This document shows, piece by piece, positions 17,107-29,400 of a DNA stretch of 64,000 bases. The position numbers were made by a program, and so were the translations under genes. Source of the stretch: Hydra vulgaris (Eukaryota; Cnidaria; Hydrozoa; Anthoathecata; Hydridae); NCBI RefSeq assembly GCF_038396675.1, contig NC_088932.1:27085001-27149000 (forward strand). The letters run 5' to 3'. The stretch's first letter is position 1; every line of letters begins with the position of its first letter. The notes under the pieces were generated by a model that worked only from the letters and a program-made list of their open reading frames with translations, ran no database searches and had not been told where the DNA came from.

Positions 17107-20100
17107 GGGGAGACCGGGGCAGGTTGGCCCGCTTTTTTTTTCTTGATGTGTAACTTTTTAGCTTTATGTTTTTTAATTTATTTTTTTGTGGAAAAAGGTT
17201 GACTAGTCCCTAGACTATCTGGAAAAAACTTTAATAAAAGTTTATAATAGCTTTTCAACACATGTAAAACTGTTTTTGTTAGGTCATATTGGGTGGATTG
17301 GGGCAGGTTGGCCCACATACAACTTATGGCAGACTTTGAGGTGGGAAAACGCTCATTGAGCAAAAACAACTTTATAACTTGATAAAACGAAATTGAAACA
17401 ACTTTAAAACAATAAACTACAAAAAAATGAAGTAAAAACAAAATACAACAGTAACACTTTATTTAACAACAGTATAAACATTTATAATATAACCCCTTTG
17501 CATCTTTTTCTACACAACTCACATGGGCTCAACACTGACAGCTTGAACACTGTATCCACACAGCACCTGGAAGGCTGTTTGAGAATGGTTTGAAGCAACT
17601 AAGACACAAGATATCTTCCTCATTATCATCTTTGTTTTTCTTGTTGCGTTTTTGCTTTTACATGTTGGCTGGCAAAAATCTTGCTTGTTTTAGAGTTACT
17701 TGGACCGGCTTCTTTGATAGAAAATAGTTTTTTATTTTTTGAGCCATTCTGTTTTTTTTTCTTTTACTGCTTTCTATTCCTGTTGCAAGGCTTTTTTAAC
17801 TGGTGTATCAGTTAATATAGCAGAAATTTGTTTCCGATTTCTGAGCTTATTTACATTGTTTTCAAATCACTTCTTCAGGAGATGGTATAAGTGAAGAGTT
17901 TGGAGTAGCACCTGATGTGCTGTCTAAATCTAGAAAATTTCCTTTCTTAGATTTTGATTCATTTGAATTAAATTTTTTGAATTTTTTTTGTTTACAATCC
18001 ACAGATAAAACTTTGTTGCTAGGTGTTTATTTAGTGATGCTAAAATCCACAGATGACATTTTAGTGCTAGGGTCTGGTCTATCTGTTAAATATGATGGCA
18101 AAAAATCATTTTCTGAAAAAATATCTCTGTTAAATGGATAAATACCTGTTGCTTGGAAACCACTAATTATGTTGCTTTGGAGTTATAGCATTAGGAAGTG
18201 CTGTTTTTACTATACCAGGTATGTCATAGATAGTCATAGGTTGTTTGTTTACAGTAACCCATACATCACATGCTGAGTTCACAAACTTTTTAAAAGGACC
18301 ATAAACACTTATATCTAATGGTTGTTATTTATGACTACAGTGTGCTGGAAATGATAAAAGTGTGATACCATTTTCTTTACAAAAATCAAGTACTGCTGGA
18401 TCAATATGAGAGCTGCGGTTGTCAATCAATACCAGACAAGGCCGATCATTGGAACAACGTGCATGGATAGAAAAATGTTTGATATATTTAAGAAAAGTTG
18501 TCTCTGTCATCCATCCTGAAGAATGTGCTGGTCCATCACATCCTATTGGTCCATCATGAATAAAGTGAGATTTAAAATTAACTCCAGGAAAGATAGAATA
18601 TGGAGGTATGCTATTGCCAATCGCACTAACCGCCAAAGCCATAATCACTAATGCTCCTCTTTCTGCCAATGTTACACGACCTATCTGGCGAAAGCCTCTA
18701 CGTGCAACAACACAATCAGGCCTGCACTGTTGTGATTCCAGTCTCATCAATGTTCCAAATGTCTAAAGCACTTAATTTTAACCTAGTCAAAACATTATGT
18801 TAAGTTGTCTTAAAATAAATTTACATTATGTTTATTAAAACTTGTTGCTTGAGGAGAGAGAATAGAAAGCTTTGGATGCCTTTTTAAGAATCCGGAGAAC
18901 TAATCACTACCAGCAGATTGAAGTTCTATCCATGAGTGAGGAATTTTTTTGCTAAAAGCAACAGCATATGTATAAGCAAACTGATGAACTTCTTTAGGAG
19001 AAAGACTAAAGTAACTATCACTTGCTTTCATTAGGTATTCTTCAAGCAAAACTTCCTGCTCAGGTTCAAATACCTAAAGAAATATAAAATATATATTACC
19101 ATTGCACATAAACATTAAAATCATATTAGGTATCTGTCCCAATCTCTAAAAAAGTTCGAACTTTTAAATATACCATAGCAGTGTTTTATATTGAAGTATC
19201 ATATTAAGTGTTTAAGCAAGTTATGATTCTAAATTATATTCAAACTAGTTAGAAAAAATAGAAATACCTGAAATCTTTTGGCATAGCCAAACTTGTGCCA
19301 GGGTTTTTATCTAATTTAGGTGATAGTAAATCTCTCCCTATAGCTGTGTTATCAGGCGTATGTTCTGCATTAGGCTTATGTACTGTTGCAGTAACATAAA
19401 ACTCAAGTGTGTTATCATCATCAAGTTCTACTTCAGTTTGAACTGAAGCATTAGATATAGATGGCAACCTTTTGGATATGCAATACCTTCCTAGAATCTT
19501 ACATGGTATATTAAATTCTCAACTAAGTGCTCTTATTGATCTTTTATATTTTGTAACTTGTATCACTGCCAATAACATTGTTTCTTCTGACACTTTTCCA
19601 TGTTGTGACTTGCAAATATAATTTCGTACCATTTTTAGGTAGGTATAAAAAAAAATGCAAAAACCAAGAGTACATTACTTGATTACATGTTTTATATTTA
19701 ACTATTTCTTTTTTATGCATTTATATACCTGCATACTTATTTACTTAAAAAGTTACATTTTATATTTTTCTTTTTTAAAATACTAAATACTTATTTACTT
19801 TTAATCATAAATCATAACTCATGTTTAACAACATTAATAATTTACATATATATATTTTATATTAAATTTATATATCATATGTAAATTTAAGTGTTAAGCA
19901 TGAAAAGTGTATTATGTATAAAGTATTAAATTTATATATGTAAGTATAACTAGTATGTAAAAGATTAAATATCAATTAAATTTACATATATAAGTTATAT
20001 TATATGTTAAATAACATATATAATAAAAATATATAAATATATACAATATTTAAGTTAGACATATGTAAATCTAAGTTAAAATTACATTTTATAATATGAT

Positions 20101-20721
20101 TATTTATCCAAATTTAAATATTATGTAGTCGAGTGATATTTTCTTATTATCGACATATAAAACAAAACAAAACGTATAAAAATAAATCCCAATTTGTTTA
20201 TTAGGCTTATTTCTGATCTAATATATTTTACAAGTTTTAATATTTTTATAACAGAAACAGTTTTTCCATCACAAATTTACCCGAATTATTTTAAAAATCT
20301 ACAGGGCAAGTTGGCCACATGGCCAACATGCCCCGGTTGCATGGGGCCAATCTGCCTCATTGTCATGTTTAGAGTATGAACAACTTTCTCCTTAAACCAT
20401 CAACTAATTTTGTGGAACATTATATACTAAAATAATCTTTAGACTATAAGCTTTGAATATGGCATTTAAATAATGCTGTACTGTCAAACGTCAGTGAGTA
20501 TAAACATGTTTAACAAGTTTTTCAAAATTTACTTTGATGTATCAAAAATTGTGAAAACGGCCCCACACACTCAAATATGGTCCGATAAAAATATTTTTTT
20601 TTTTAAAAAGGGATTTAACTACCAACCTTCACTTAGATTTCCAGCTTGTTAAAGCGTCTAGCCTTTGAATAAACTCGAATGGGCCAACCTACCCCGTGGG
20701 CCAACGTGCCCCGGTCTCCCC
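17107..20721 (-). mobile_element. pogo-type DNA transposon with TA target duplication
   Basis: The termini are inverted GGGGAGACCGGGGCA plus GTTGGCCC at 17107-17131 and 20697-20721, flanked by TA at 17105-17106 and 20722-20723. Sub-terminal copies of the GGGGCAGGTTGGCCC motif occur at about 17299-17313 and, as TTGGCC / GGCCAAC variants, at 20310-20350 and 20680-20705. The interior carries a broken pogo/Tigger transposase on the - strand. At 3.6 kb it fits an autonomous element that has decayed. It lies in the CHAF1A intron between 16471 and 20789, antisense to the gene. Confidence 0.9.
17950..19640 (-). pseudogene. pogo/Tigger-type DDE transposase, degenerate
   Basis: Reading leftward, 19630-19490 encodes a CENP-B/psq-type N-terminal DNA-binding segment, MVRNYICKSQHGKVSEETML, then KYKRSIRALS with a stop. 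Next come a linker (19467-19249) and an HTH_CENPB-like segment at 19075-18845 (LSPKEVHQFAYTYA, FLKRHPKLS). The DDE domain at 18750-18325 includes GRVTLAERGALV, LVLIDNRSSHIDPAVLDF and LSFPAHCSHK. A nonsense codon (18325-18327) splits it from PLDISVYGPFKKF, which continues the family pattern. The break points are partly introns or frameshifts. Domesticated relatives include CENP-B and jerky, but nothing here suggests domestication. Confidence 0.8.
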
Positions 20722-20788
20722 TAATTTATGTTAATTTATGTTAATTTTAGTTTTTTTTAAATTTAAAACATTTTTCTGTAAAAATTAG

Positions 20789-20929
20789 ATAGATGACGAA
20801 GATAAAGAAGAAGATGAAACTGAAGATGACAAAGATGGATTTTTTGTTCCACATGGTTATCTTTCAGACAGTGAGGGTATTCAAGAAGATTCTTTTGATG
20901 ATGACTTGTTACCAGGTGTTCAGAATAAA
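20789..20929 (+). CDS. CHAF1A: CHAF1A exon: acidic region and FFVPHGYLS motif
   Basis: A 141-base phase-0 exon after AAAAATTAG. It encodes an Asp/Glu run, then DGFFVPHGYLSDSEG, the most conserved block of CAF-1 p150 directly after the acidic domain. The donor is AAA|GTAAGT. The first codon ATA keeps the frame from the preceding exon. Confidence 0.92.
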
Positions 20930-21001
20930 GTAAGTATTTTAATTGCTGGCAATTTTTTCATTGAAATAAATCCATGGTTATTTTTTATTTATTTTTTACA
21001 G

Positions 21002-21248
21002 AGTCATGAGGAGAACAGACCGTTGTGTTCTTTTGAACGAGAGTTTCAGAAAAAGTCTAAACCACTTAAACCAATATGTATTGGCATAATGTTTTGTAAA
21101 TCATTAGAGACAGTACATCCTTTGTTAAAAGACTATATGAGTGTTGCATTATTTCAAACGGACAATGATAAAACTGAAGAAAATTGTGATAAAATAGAAC
21201 CTTTAAAGCTCTCTGATAGTTGTAGCCCACAGATTGTACCTGAGGAAG
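21002..21248 (+). CDS. CHAF1A: CHAF1A exon: post-acidic region
   Basis: It starts after a pyrimidine-rich acceptor ending ACAG. It encodes ERFQKKSK-type text (FEREFQKKSKPLKPICIGIM), corresponding to the LKAKEW-to-PVKIG region of animal p150, and ends PQIVPEE plus one base before GTTGCC. The odd base gives phase 1, which matches the last exon (CT ATG), giving an Ala at the junction. The donor is weak (AAG|GTTGCC). Confidence 0.8.
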
Positions 21249-21429
21249 GTTGCCTTTTTATTTATTTATTAAGTATATATATTTGCGTATGTATATTTTT
21301 TACAAGTTTTTACATTTACATTACTTGTATTCTGAGTAAGATTAGGATCATTATACTACTGGTAACATATAATCAAGTAATAAGAGCATGTTACCATTAG
21401 CAACCAAAACCTGTCACATGAACTGCTGA

Positions 21430-22000
21430 TGTACTAATTGTAGGACTTGCGTTTTTGGTGAAGTTTGGACATGTTCATTCTAACATATATTGTTCCTATA
21501 TCTTCATGGTTTCTTAAAAGCAGCAATTTTTCAACAAAGTTTCTCTGGATTCTGTTTTTCCTTACTTTAGCTCTTCTAGCTTGCGGTCTATTCTTGTTAT
21601 CATGGTAATAAATGTTGTTATTCTTGTTACGATTTTATTGAAAAAGTAAAAAAATCCCTAAAAGATAAAATCAGTATATTCTTAATTCTGTAGTCCACTC
21701 ACTTATTTGCTCATGTCTTGCTCATTTAGATTTTTTAAATAATTTGAACTGCTACAACACAATCATTTGCAATATTTGCATTTTTTTTTTTTTTTACCAG
21801 TAAAAAAAGTTAGAAAATAAAAGTTTTACATTGTATTTAATATTCAAATTACAAAAACTGTAAAAAAATATATATATAAATTTATATTATTTTTATGCAA
21901 ATAAATATAAATTTAGTATTTAATTTTGATTGTTTTGTTAAATTACATTCCTGCTCCATAATTGCTTTTTTAATATCTTTTTTTAAAATATAAATATTTA
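21430..22000. other. CHAF1A last intron, left part
   Basis: T-rich, no coding signal. The whole 7.8-kb intron 21249-29080 is mostly transposon debris, listed below. Confidence 0.4.
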
Positions 22001-23400
22001 AATATCTTATTAAGATTTTTGTAATTTTTAACATCATCTATATTTTTAAAACATGCAGCTTTGATTTTGTACCATAAGTTCCTTTTAAATTTAATTTTAG
22101 GTCTTCAGTCAACCATAAAGATTTTATCTTTCTAATGTTTTGGTTGTTTTGTTGAATTTGAGTGTTAACATTTTGCAACCTTTTTCATAGATTGTTAACC
22201 ATCTTAATAAGCACTTAAGGTTTTGAACTCTTTTTCCCAATTATAATTATCAAAGTATTGATTTGTTTTTTGTTGAACAGATATTCTGTTTGATAGTCTT
22301 TATTATTAGTAATTTTATCCATTACACTGTATTTAAGACTCAATATATAAAGGCCATATTCTAAATTATTAAATTGGTGTATTTTCTAACATATAAACTC
22401 TGTTACAAGATTCAGGTGATACTAAGTCTAAAACATTTGTTGTTTCACTGACATTTTTTTGAAATTTGCATGAAAATTGCATTTTGAAATATGTAGTTTT
22501 TGTTTAAATAATTTATAAACAACTGAGCTCATTTTTTATTTCATTTTTTTGTATTATTGTACTTATATTATCTTCATTCCATTTTATCATATAAGAATCA
22601 AAATCACCGCAAATCAGAAAGCCGCTGTATTTCTTGCTGTTTGCTAAATTTAATGCATATTTTAATGATTTGACCATATTTTCACATAAAAATAAACAAT
22701 CTGCAGTACGGTAAATACAGCCACATAATATGCTTTCAATACCACACTCTGTTACACACAATTTTTTTTTTTGTTATTTAATATTTTTTAGTTTTTTAGT
22801 TTTTTCTTCAACATTTTTTAGTTTTTTAGTTTTTTCTTCAACATTTTTTAATTTTTTAGTTTTTTTTTTCAAAATTTTTTATTTTTTTATTTTTTTCTTT
22901 AACATTAATTTTGTGAATTTCTTTGAATAATAACTTCCTTTTTTAACTTTCTTTCAGCTTCATTCTGATGTAATAAAAACAGTTTAAAATGTATCACTAT
23001 TTTGCAATCGGGTTCTTGCGTAAAACTTGTATTTAACTTTATTTTTAAACTGGATTAAGACTAGATTCACTTTTGTTTTCATTTTCTTGTTTAAATCTGA
23101 TTTGTAGATTTTTTCAATAATACTATTGCTAACATTTAGTTCATTCATAACCTCGTCAACTTGCTTCTTATCATGATTTTTGCATTGTTAAATATTATTC
23201 TCTTTAGATACAGGAAGACCAAAGATAATTACATTTTTATCTCTTTTTTCTTTATCTTTATTAATAGCAACATTGGCATTATCTACTTCTAATTGATTTA
23301 CTTTTATCATTTTAAACAATAGCTGCCCAGTTTAATGGAGTATCTTTCTGAGTGCCACTTCTTTTGAGTACAATTATACGATTTTTTTAATTTTTAGTTA
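22000..23400 (-). mobile_element. Decayed CR1-like LINE, ORF1 end and endonuclease
   Basis: From right to left: an ORF1-like segment (23360-22950) with KEKRDKNVIIFGLPVSKEN and a VDEVMNELNV block, then an apurinic-type endonuclease fragment (22761-22513) with LCGCIYRTAD and GFLICGDFDSYMIKWNED. The expected GDFN is GDFD here. Further leftward decayed frames contain KIKSLWLTEDLKL, the linker before the reverse transcriptase. The RT itself is absent. Confidence 0.6.
22773..22915. repeat. T-rich minisatellite, ~30-bp unit, about four copies
   Basis: Units of ACATTTTTTAGTTTTTTAGT plus TTTTTCTTCA repeat, decaying to the right. It sits inside the LINE remnant. Confidence 0.7.
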
Positions 23401-23440
23401 ATGATATTTGATGGAAGTAAAAAACATTAACTCCAGTTAA

Positions 23441-23600
23441 TATTTTTTACTTCTATCAAATTTTTTTTACTTCTATCAAACTTTTTTTACTTCTATCAAA
23501 TTTTTTTTACTTCTATCAAATTTTTTTTACTCTTATCAAATTTTTTTTACTTCTATCAAATTTTTTTTACTTCTATCAAATTTTTTTTACTTCTATCAAA
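23441..23600. repeat. 20-bp tandem repeat, eight copies
   Basis: TTTTTTTTACTTCTATCAAA repeats head to tail with single-base variants (CTTTTTTTAC at 23481, TCTTATC at 23531). An inverted echo (GATGGAAGTAAAAAAC) sits just upstream at 23411-23427. Confidence 0.9.
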
Positions 23601-23659
23601 TATTTCAGTATTTTTTGAATATTGACTTATTAAGTATAAAAGTAACAATATTAAACAAT

Positions 23660-23930
23660 TTGACTACATCGCCCAGCCATAATCAAGTCAATGTAACTTG
23701 ATCTTCTCTAATACCTAACTGGTTAAAATATTCCGCAACTGTCTCATTCTTGTGTGGATGTTGGAGTTCCATCAAATTTAGGATGTTGTGCTTGATCAAT
23801 GGTGGTATCATAGAATACGCAAATACTCCATGGAATAATGTTGTAAGATCCTTCTTTTTCCAACCATCAAAACAAATTATTACTTTGCACCAACAAGTCT
23901 TTTGATCATGCAAATTGTAGAAGAAAACGT
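23660..23930 (-). mobile_element. hAT-type transposase fragment
   Basis: The 76-residue ORF has VIICFDGWKKKDLTTLFHGV and NETVAEYFNQLGIREDQVTL. These recall the DDE entry region of hAT transposases (xDGWxxxxxxxYxGVxA ... HTAExI..L ... GI..DQV). No catalytic set or ends are visible. Confidence 0.5.
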
Positions 23931-24589
23931 TTGTTTTTTTAGTGTTGCAAACCCTGCAAATATAAGATTTAAATCAGTTAAAATTTAATTCAATGTAAGA
24001 TTTAAATCAATTTGAAATTCATTAATGATCCTATAATTAAATAAAACTACAAGTACGTGTGAAATTATCAGGTCAATTATGTGTGAAGTAAAATTGAAAT
24101 CAATATATAATTTTAAGTAATCTTCTGGCTACTTTAAGTTTACTAGAACATATGGTAAGAACATATGGTAAGAAGTTAACTAGGACATATGGTCTTAGAT
24201 TCTGGTATGTTGCCATAAATTATGGTAATTTTATGTAAACTATGGTAAACCTAAAATAATCTAAAATAACCTTGAAATTATAGTTTCATGATTATTTTGG
24301 GTTACTTTAAGTTATTTCAGGTTGATTTTTTTATTTTTGATTCCTAAGGTTATTACATCTAATAGATGCAGCAATATTAGAATATTTATTTTAGGCAATC
24401 CACCTTACTCTATCAAATCTATACTCGGCTAACCCTATAGTATCACAAATCTTGCTGATAATGTAAGTGAACAAGTTCCATGCAGAACTGTTGCGTTAAA
24501 AACAGTTTTTGAACTTAAAAACAGTTTTTGAACTGAATCATTAGAAATAAACATGAAGATATTTTAGTTATTAATTTATTTTTTATTTT

Positions 24590-24930
24590 TCTAAAACATC
24601 AACATTTACATTGATGTTTTTTGTTTTTTGTTTTTGTAACAAAACAAGTGCGATTAACACACTGAAACATTCACAAAAATAAGTTGCTTTATTTATAGTT
24701 TTTTTTGCAGGTGTTTGTCAAGTTTGTTTTTAAACTGATTTAAGCTAGGAGAGTTTACTACTTGCAACGGTAATTCATTCCAAGCTAAGGATTTTTCAAA
24801 GATTAGTAAAATTGGATATGCTAGTGTCGCTTAGCATTCTTTAAGAATTATAGGGATATAAATATAGTATTGCCTATTGGCAGTGACTAGGTTTACCCTA
24901 TATTTATATCTACGTTTATTTGTATCTGAT
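24590..24930 (-). mobile_element. 3' end of a LINE (RT C-terminal tail)
   Basis: The - strand reads EKSLAWNELPLQVVNSPSLN, QFKNKLDKHL then a stop, the C-terminal signature of CR1/RTE-like ORF2. It is preceded by decayed text. This is a 5'-truncated insertion. Confidence 0.65.
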
Positions 24931-24934
24931 AGTG

Positions 24935-25640
24935 TTAGTGTTATGATGAAAATTGGAAAAAAGACCAGTCCCATTCATGTTGGCTGTCTTGTACATGCAA
25001 TCCATTTTTGTGTTTGTGATGTACTTTATAAACCTCATAAGATAAACAATGATTTAATTTATGATGAAACTGAAAAGGAAGAGGATTATGAAGAAACAAT
25101 AGAGGAATGCAATGAATAAGGCACTCAGACAAACGAGAAGATTAAAGAACTATGTGATGCTCTTGCTCCCATTGAGATGACTGTAGAATATTTATGCAAG
25201 GAAGATGCTGATTTTTTGCTTGGTGAAAAAGTTACTGAATTTGCTGCTAAGAAGCTGAGCAATCAAGGGACATCAATAAACCTTGCTCTCCTAGAAAAAT
25301 TTGAAGTCCGAATTCAAATGAGAAGAAACCCCGATCTTGTATACTTAATACAATATTTAAAATCTCTGGACACTTTGGAAGAGCAAAAGGATTAGTTTGA
25401 TCTAAAAAAAAAAAATGTAATATAGTATTTCTAACTGCTTCATTTTTAAACAGACTTTATCCACAGAAAGCAGGTGAAGAGCTACCAGTTGATTTTGAAG
25501 TTACTAGTACACCTGATCAAATATTAAAAATTGATGAAAAAAAGTCTCTTTCAGATGAATTTCCTTCATTTATTCAACAAACAGAGCATGAAGCTATCAC
25601 CAAAGATAAGATTAGATCTAAGATTTTGAGATGAGTTTAT
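24935..25640 (+). mobile_element. hAT-type transposase fragment with internal deletion
   Basis: GCLVHAIHFCVCDVLYK is the hAT 'AHxxxLxVxDVLY' block. An acidic insert (EKEEDYEETIEE) follows. After a stop at 25117 comes EMTVEYLCKEDADFLLGEKV and MRRNPDLVYLIQYLKSL, which normally lie more than 100 residues further on. The third segment (25455-25634) holds DEKKSLSDEFPSFI. The middle of the catalytic domain is missing. The fragment is in sense orientation to CHAF1A. Confidence 0.6.
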
Positions 25641-25952
25641 TTGAAGCTACTCGTGCAAGGTCTTCGTGAAAAACTTTTTGAAGCTTTATTAACTATTAAA
25701 TATCAGTGGAGCCAAAACAAGCTTTTTCAGCGATGGGATTTTTTGCCACGTCATTGTTTGTCATTTTTCAAAAACTTGTTTTTTTTTTATCAAAATTGAC
25801 TAAATTTACACTCCATAGGTTATTTAATAGCTGCTGTAACATCTAATTGATAAAATTACCTGTGTAAATTTAAGGTTACCCATTATCCAGGTATATATTT
25901 TTTGCAGCGTAATGGAAACACTGGAAGAAAATAGAAAATTTTATATAATTTA

Positions 25953-26550
25953 ACTCTCGAGTCCTTAATAAAAGGGGGGGGGGGACATTTATTAATTTTG
26001 AAAAAATTTCCCACCCACCCTAAGCTTATTAAGACCCCCCTTCCTTCCCCCGTTTATTAATTTTTACTTGTAATCAACAAAAACTTTATATCTCAAAATT
26101 AAAAAAATTACTGAAAATTGGCCTTAAAAATTAAAAAAATAATTCTTTCAGTCACTGATAAAAACTAAAACTTGTGTAAACAGGCTTTAAGAATTGCCAA
26201 CCTAGTAAGTCTTGATTTGTCGAAAATGAGCTTTTGGTCTATTTCTCACCATAGTATAAAACCTATATCATTAAATCAGCAAATTAAAAAATCCTATTGA
26301 AATCATGATAAAACAGCTGTTAGAAAATGCAATTATACCGCAAGCCACGCTAGAATTAAAGTTTTTTTGCGTGTTTTGTAAAAAATATTAATTTTGATTT
26401 ATAAACTGAAATTTTTAATACAAAAATACTTATATTTTAAAATAAAAAAATTTCCCAAACCCCCATCCGCCCTCATTTATTAGATCTGAACTAACATTCC
26501 CACCCCCCTTTTATTCTCCTCCCCCTTCCTTGTATTAAGGACTTAAGAGT
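25953..26550. mobile_element. MITE with TIR ACTCTYRAGTCCTTAATA
   Basis: The left end ACTCTCGAGTCCTTAATA plus a G-run is inverted at the right as TATTAAGGACTTAAGAGT. G-rich and C-rich blocks (25974-25985; 26035-26050; 26460-26525) lie just inside both ends. No coding capacity. About 600 bp. Confidence 0.7.
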
Positions 26551-26734
26551 ATATGAAAAATTGATTTTAAAAAAATCAAATTTCCATATAAATTTTAAAT
26601 CATTATTGAGTAATTTAAATTGTTTGTTTTGTGAAAAAAATTGATTTTTATAAGAAAATGTAGAAAAATTGTGATTTTGATTGGTTTTCAAAACTTGGCC
26701 AGCTACCTCAGTTACCTCAAATAGTTATTTTGTA

Positions 26735-27139
<405 letters not shown>

Positions 27140-27141
27140 TA

Positions 27142-28524
27142 CAGTATCGGACAAAACGAGTGCAACCAAATAATGCTAATTTAGTTTCTTTATATAAAAG
27201 TGCTGCATTTTTTCAATTTAGAGAAATAACTATGTAATTGTTTAGAAACAAAGTTCTTCAAGTTTTATTCATCACAAAGTTCATTATTTGTACACGAAAA
27301 TTAATAAATTAATCAAAAGTATTAAAAAAAGTTGACTTCCTTCTGGACAAAACAAGTGCAACTCCACAAAATGTTGACCAAGCTGTATTTCGCTATCAAT
27401 ATTTCGTGGCGAATCTTTTGTTGTCAATTACAGCCTTGCATCTTCGAGGCATAGATTCGATCAGAAGATCAATGAAACTTTGTGGAATCGCTGCCCAGGC
27501 CTTTTGGATTTGTTCAAACAGTTGATCCTTATTACGAACACCTTCACGATTAATTCTGCGGTTGATGATCTCCCACAGGTTCTCGATAGGGTTGAGATCC
27601 GGAGATTGAGGCGGCCAATCCATCACCGATAGGTGGTTGTCTTGAAACCACTGCTTGACTACTTTTGCAGTGTGTTTTGGATCGTTGTCTTGCTGAAAAA
27701 CCCATTTTATTGGCATATTCCATTCAGCATGAGGTAACATAACATCTTTCAGGATATTTTTATACATGAAACGGTCCATTATTCCATCGTTTCGATGTAT
27801 TGGACCTAGACCGTTAGCAGAAAAACACCCCCAGACCATTACATTGCCTCCACCATGCTTCACGGTCTTATGGCAGTAACGTAAATCGAGGCGTTTTCCG
27901 GCCGGTCGACGTACACGGCAAATGCCATCGCTCCCAATGATGTTGAACTTCGATTCATCACTGAACAGGACAGTTCGCCATTTCTGCACATTCCAATCAA
28001 TATGAGATGTAGCAAACAGGAGTCTTTTCTTCTGGTTTTTTAGTGAAATCAGCGGTTTCTTTGCAGGGCGTCGAGAAAACAATCCGGCTTCAACAGCACG
28101 TCGTCTGATTGTTCGGTCCGATACAGGCAGCTCTAATTGCTTTTGTTTCTGGATATTTCTGGATGCTACTGGATGTTTCCAGATGCTTCTTCTGGAAACT
28201 TCTGGTAGCTTCTGCATGCTTCTGGAAATTTCTCGATACTTCCTTTAATTATTAAAAAACTTCTGTGACGTTGACACGGACCAGACTTAAGAAAATGAAA
28301 CAAACCAAAAAAGTTATACTTGTTTTGTCCGCTGCAAAATGGCACTTGTCAACGAAATTCTGCCTGTGTGCTGTCACCTGTCAGCTGATTGCTCATGCCA
28401 TGGCATGCTATGACTCCTGAACTGTTTGCTGTAGTAGTATAGTTCGTTTCGTTTTTAAGACGTAAAATTAGGAACACTTTTTAGCATTGTTCGATGTTGG
28501 TTGCAAATGTTTTGTCCAATACTG
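27142..28524 (-). mobile_element. Tc1-type transposon with IR/DR ends
   Basis: The outer ends CAGTATCGGACAAAACGAG and its inverse (TTTTGTCCAATACTG at 28510-28524) are flanked by TA (27140-27141, 28525-28526). Inner direct copies GGACAAAACAAGTGCAAC at about 27344-27361 and, inverted, CTTGTTTTGTCCGC near 28320 give the IR/DR layout used by Tc1 transposases for paired-end binding. The element is 1,383 bp and carries one long transposase frame. It is among the youngest-looking elements here. Confidence 0.9.
27396..28217 (-). pseudogene. Tc1 transposase with complete DD34E core but altered N-terminus
   Basis: 273 residues. The catalytic triad is Asp87 (LFSDESKF), Asp177 (FQQDNDPKH) and Glu212 (SPDLNPIENLWE), with 34 residues between the last two. 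All core landmarks (VMVWGCFSANG, WPPQSPDLNP, SMPRRCKAVI) are intact to the stop at 27396. The second helix-turn-helix (VSDRTIRRRAVEAGL) is kept. The first paired-type helix-turn-helix is missing, replaced by MQKLPEVSRRSIWKHPVASR. That stretch is encoded by a degenerate CCAGAAG/CATCCAG repeat. End recognition is therefore probably lost, although the catalytic part could still be expressed. Confidence 0.85.
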
Positions 28525-28730
<206 letters not shown>

Positions 28731-28733
28731 TAA

Positions 28734-29000
28734 GGTGGTTCAAAAAACAAAAAATTTTTAAAAATGTTTTTGTATTTACCTAAACGTGTTCTATATAATA
28801 AAATATCATTTTTAATGTCTCTTTAACACTTATATAATAAAAAAAAAGTTATTTAAAAACAGGTCAACTTGAATCTCAAATGAATTGAAATTATATAAAA
28901 ATTAAAATTCGTTTTGTAAAAAATTATTGGCGGATATCTATAAATATAGATTGATAAATATCTAAAATTTTATTTTTTAAGCACTTCGTTTTAAAAACTT
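28734..29000. mobile_element. Truncated copy of the GGNTGTYCC MITE (see 58540)
   Basis: It begins TAA|GGTGGTTCAAAAAAC. It then follows the 58540 element through GTGTTCTATATAATAAA, AAAAAAAAGTTATTTAAAA and GGTCAACTTGAATCTCAAATGA. The right end is not recognisable. Confidence 0.55.
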
Positions 29001-29080
29001 TGATTGTAAATATTTTTATATTTGTTTATAAGTATATTTTCATATTAACATTTAAGTTTTATTTGGTTTTAATATTTCAG

Positions 29081-29400
29081 CTATGCCATTCTTACTTCAA
29101 TATATTCACGGTAGCTCCACACGGTTAAGAGAGATGGTGGTTGAATTTATTCAGTTTTGGCGAAAATACTCAAGAATGAAAAACTTATCCTTTCGATACG
29201 ATATTTCTAAAAGACAGTTAACCAATAAAATAAAATCTATTTCTACGCGTAGTTATAACAATAATCTTGGGAAAATGTGCTATGTGGTAAATGATGTAGT
29301 GCTACAGAATTATAAGCTAGGAGAATTAAAATTAGGATTGGGCTTGCCTTCATTTGATGAAAATTTTGATAATAGTTGTGAAGCATCAATTTGTAAATAG
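29081..29400 (+). CDS. CHAF1A: CHAF1A terminal exon, C-terminal winged-helix region
   Basis: After acceptor AATATTTCAG the exon continues the Ala codon from 21248 and encodes MPFLLQYIHGSSTRLREMVV, FIQFWRKYS, ISKRQLTNKIKSIS and GKMCYVVNDVVLQNY. This matches the C-terminal winged-helix/DNA-binding region of p150, where L..L.HG, I.EF, SK..L...I..I and CW.V...VL are conserved. After about 25 more residues a TAG ends the gene at 29400. The tail is much shorter than in vertebrates, and no PCNA-binding PIP box follows. Confidence 0.85.

Noticed and set aside
23441..23600. CRISPR-like array of 20-bp repeats
   Set aside because: Repeats are directly contiguous without spacers, in a eukaryotic genome; this is a minisatellite.
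24941..25132. - strand ORF opposite the hAT fragment
   Set aside because: Shadow; the + strand carries recognisable hAT blocks.
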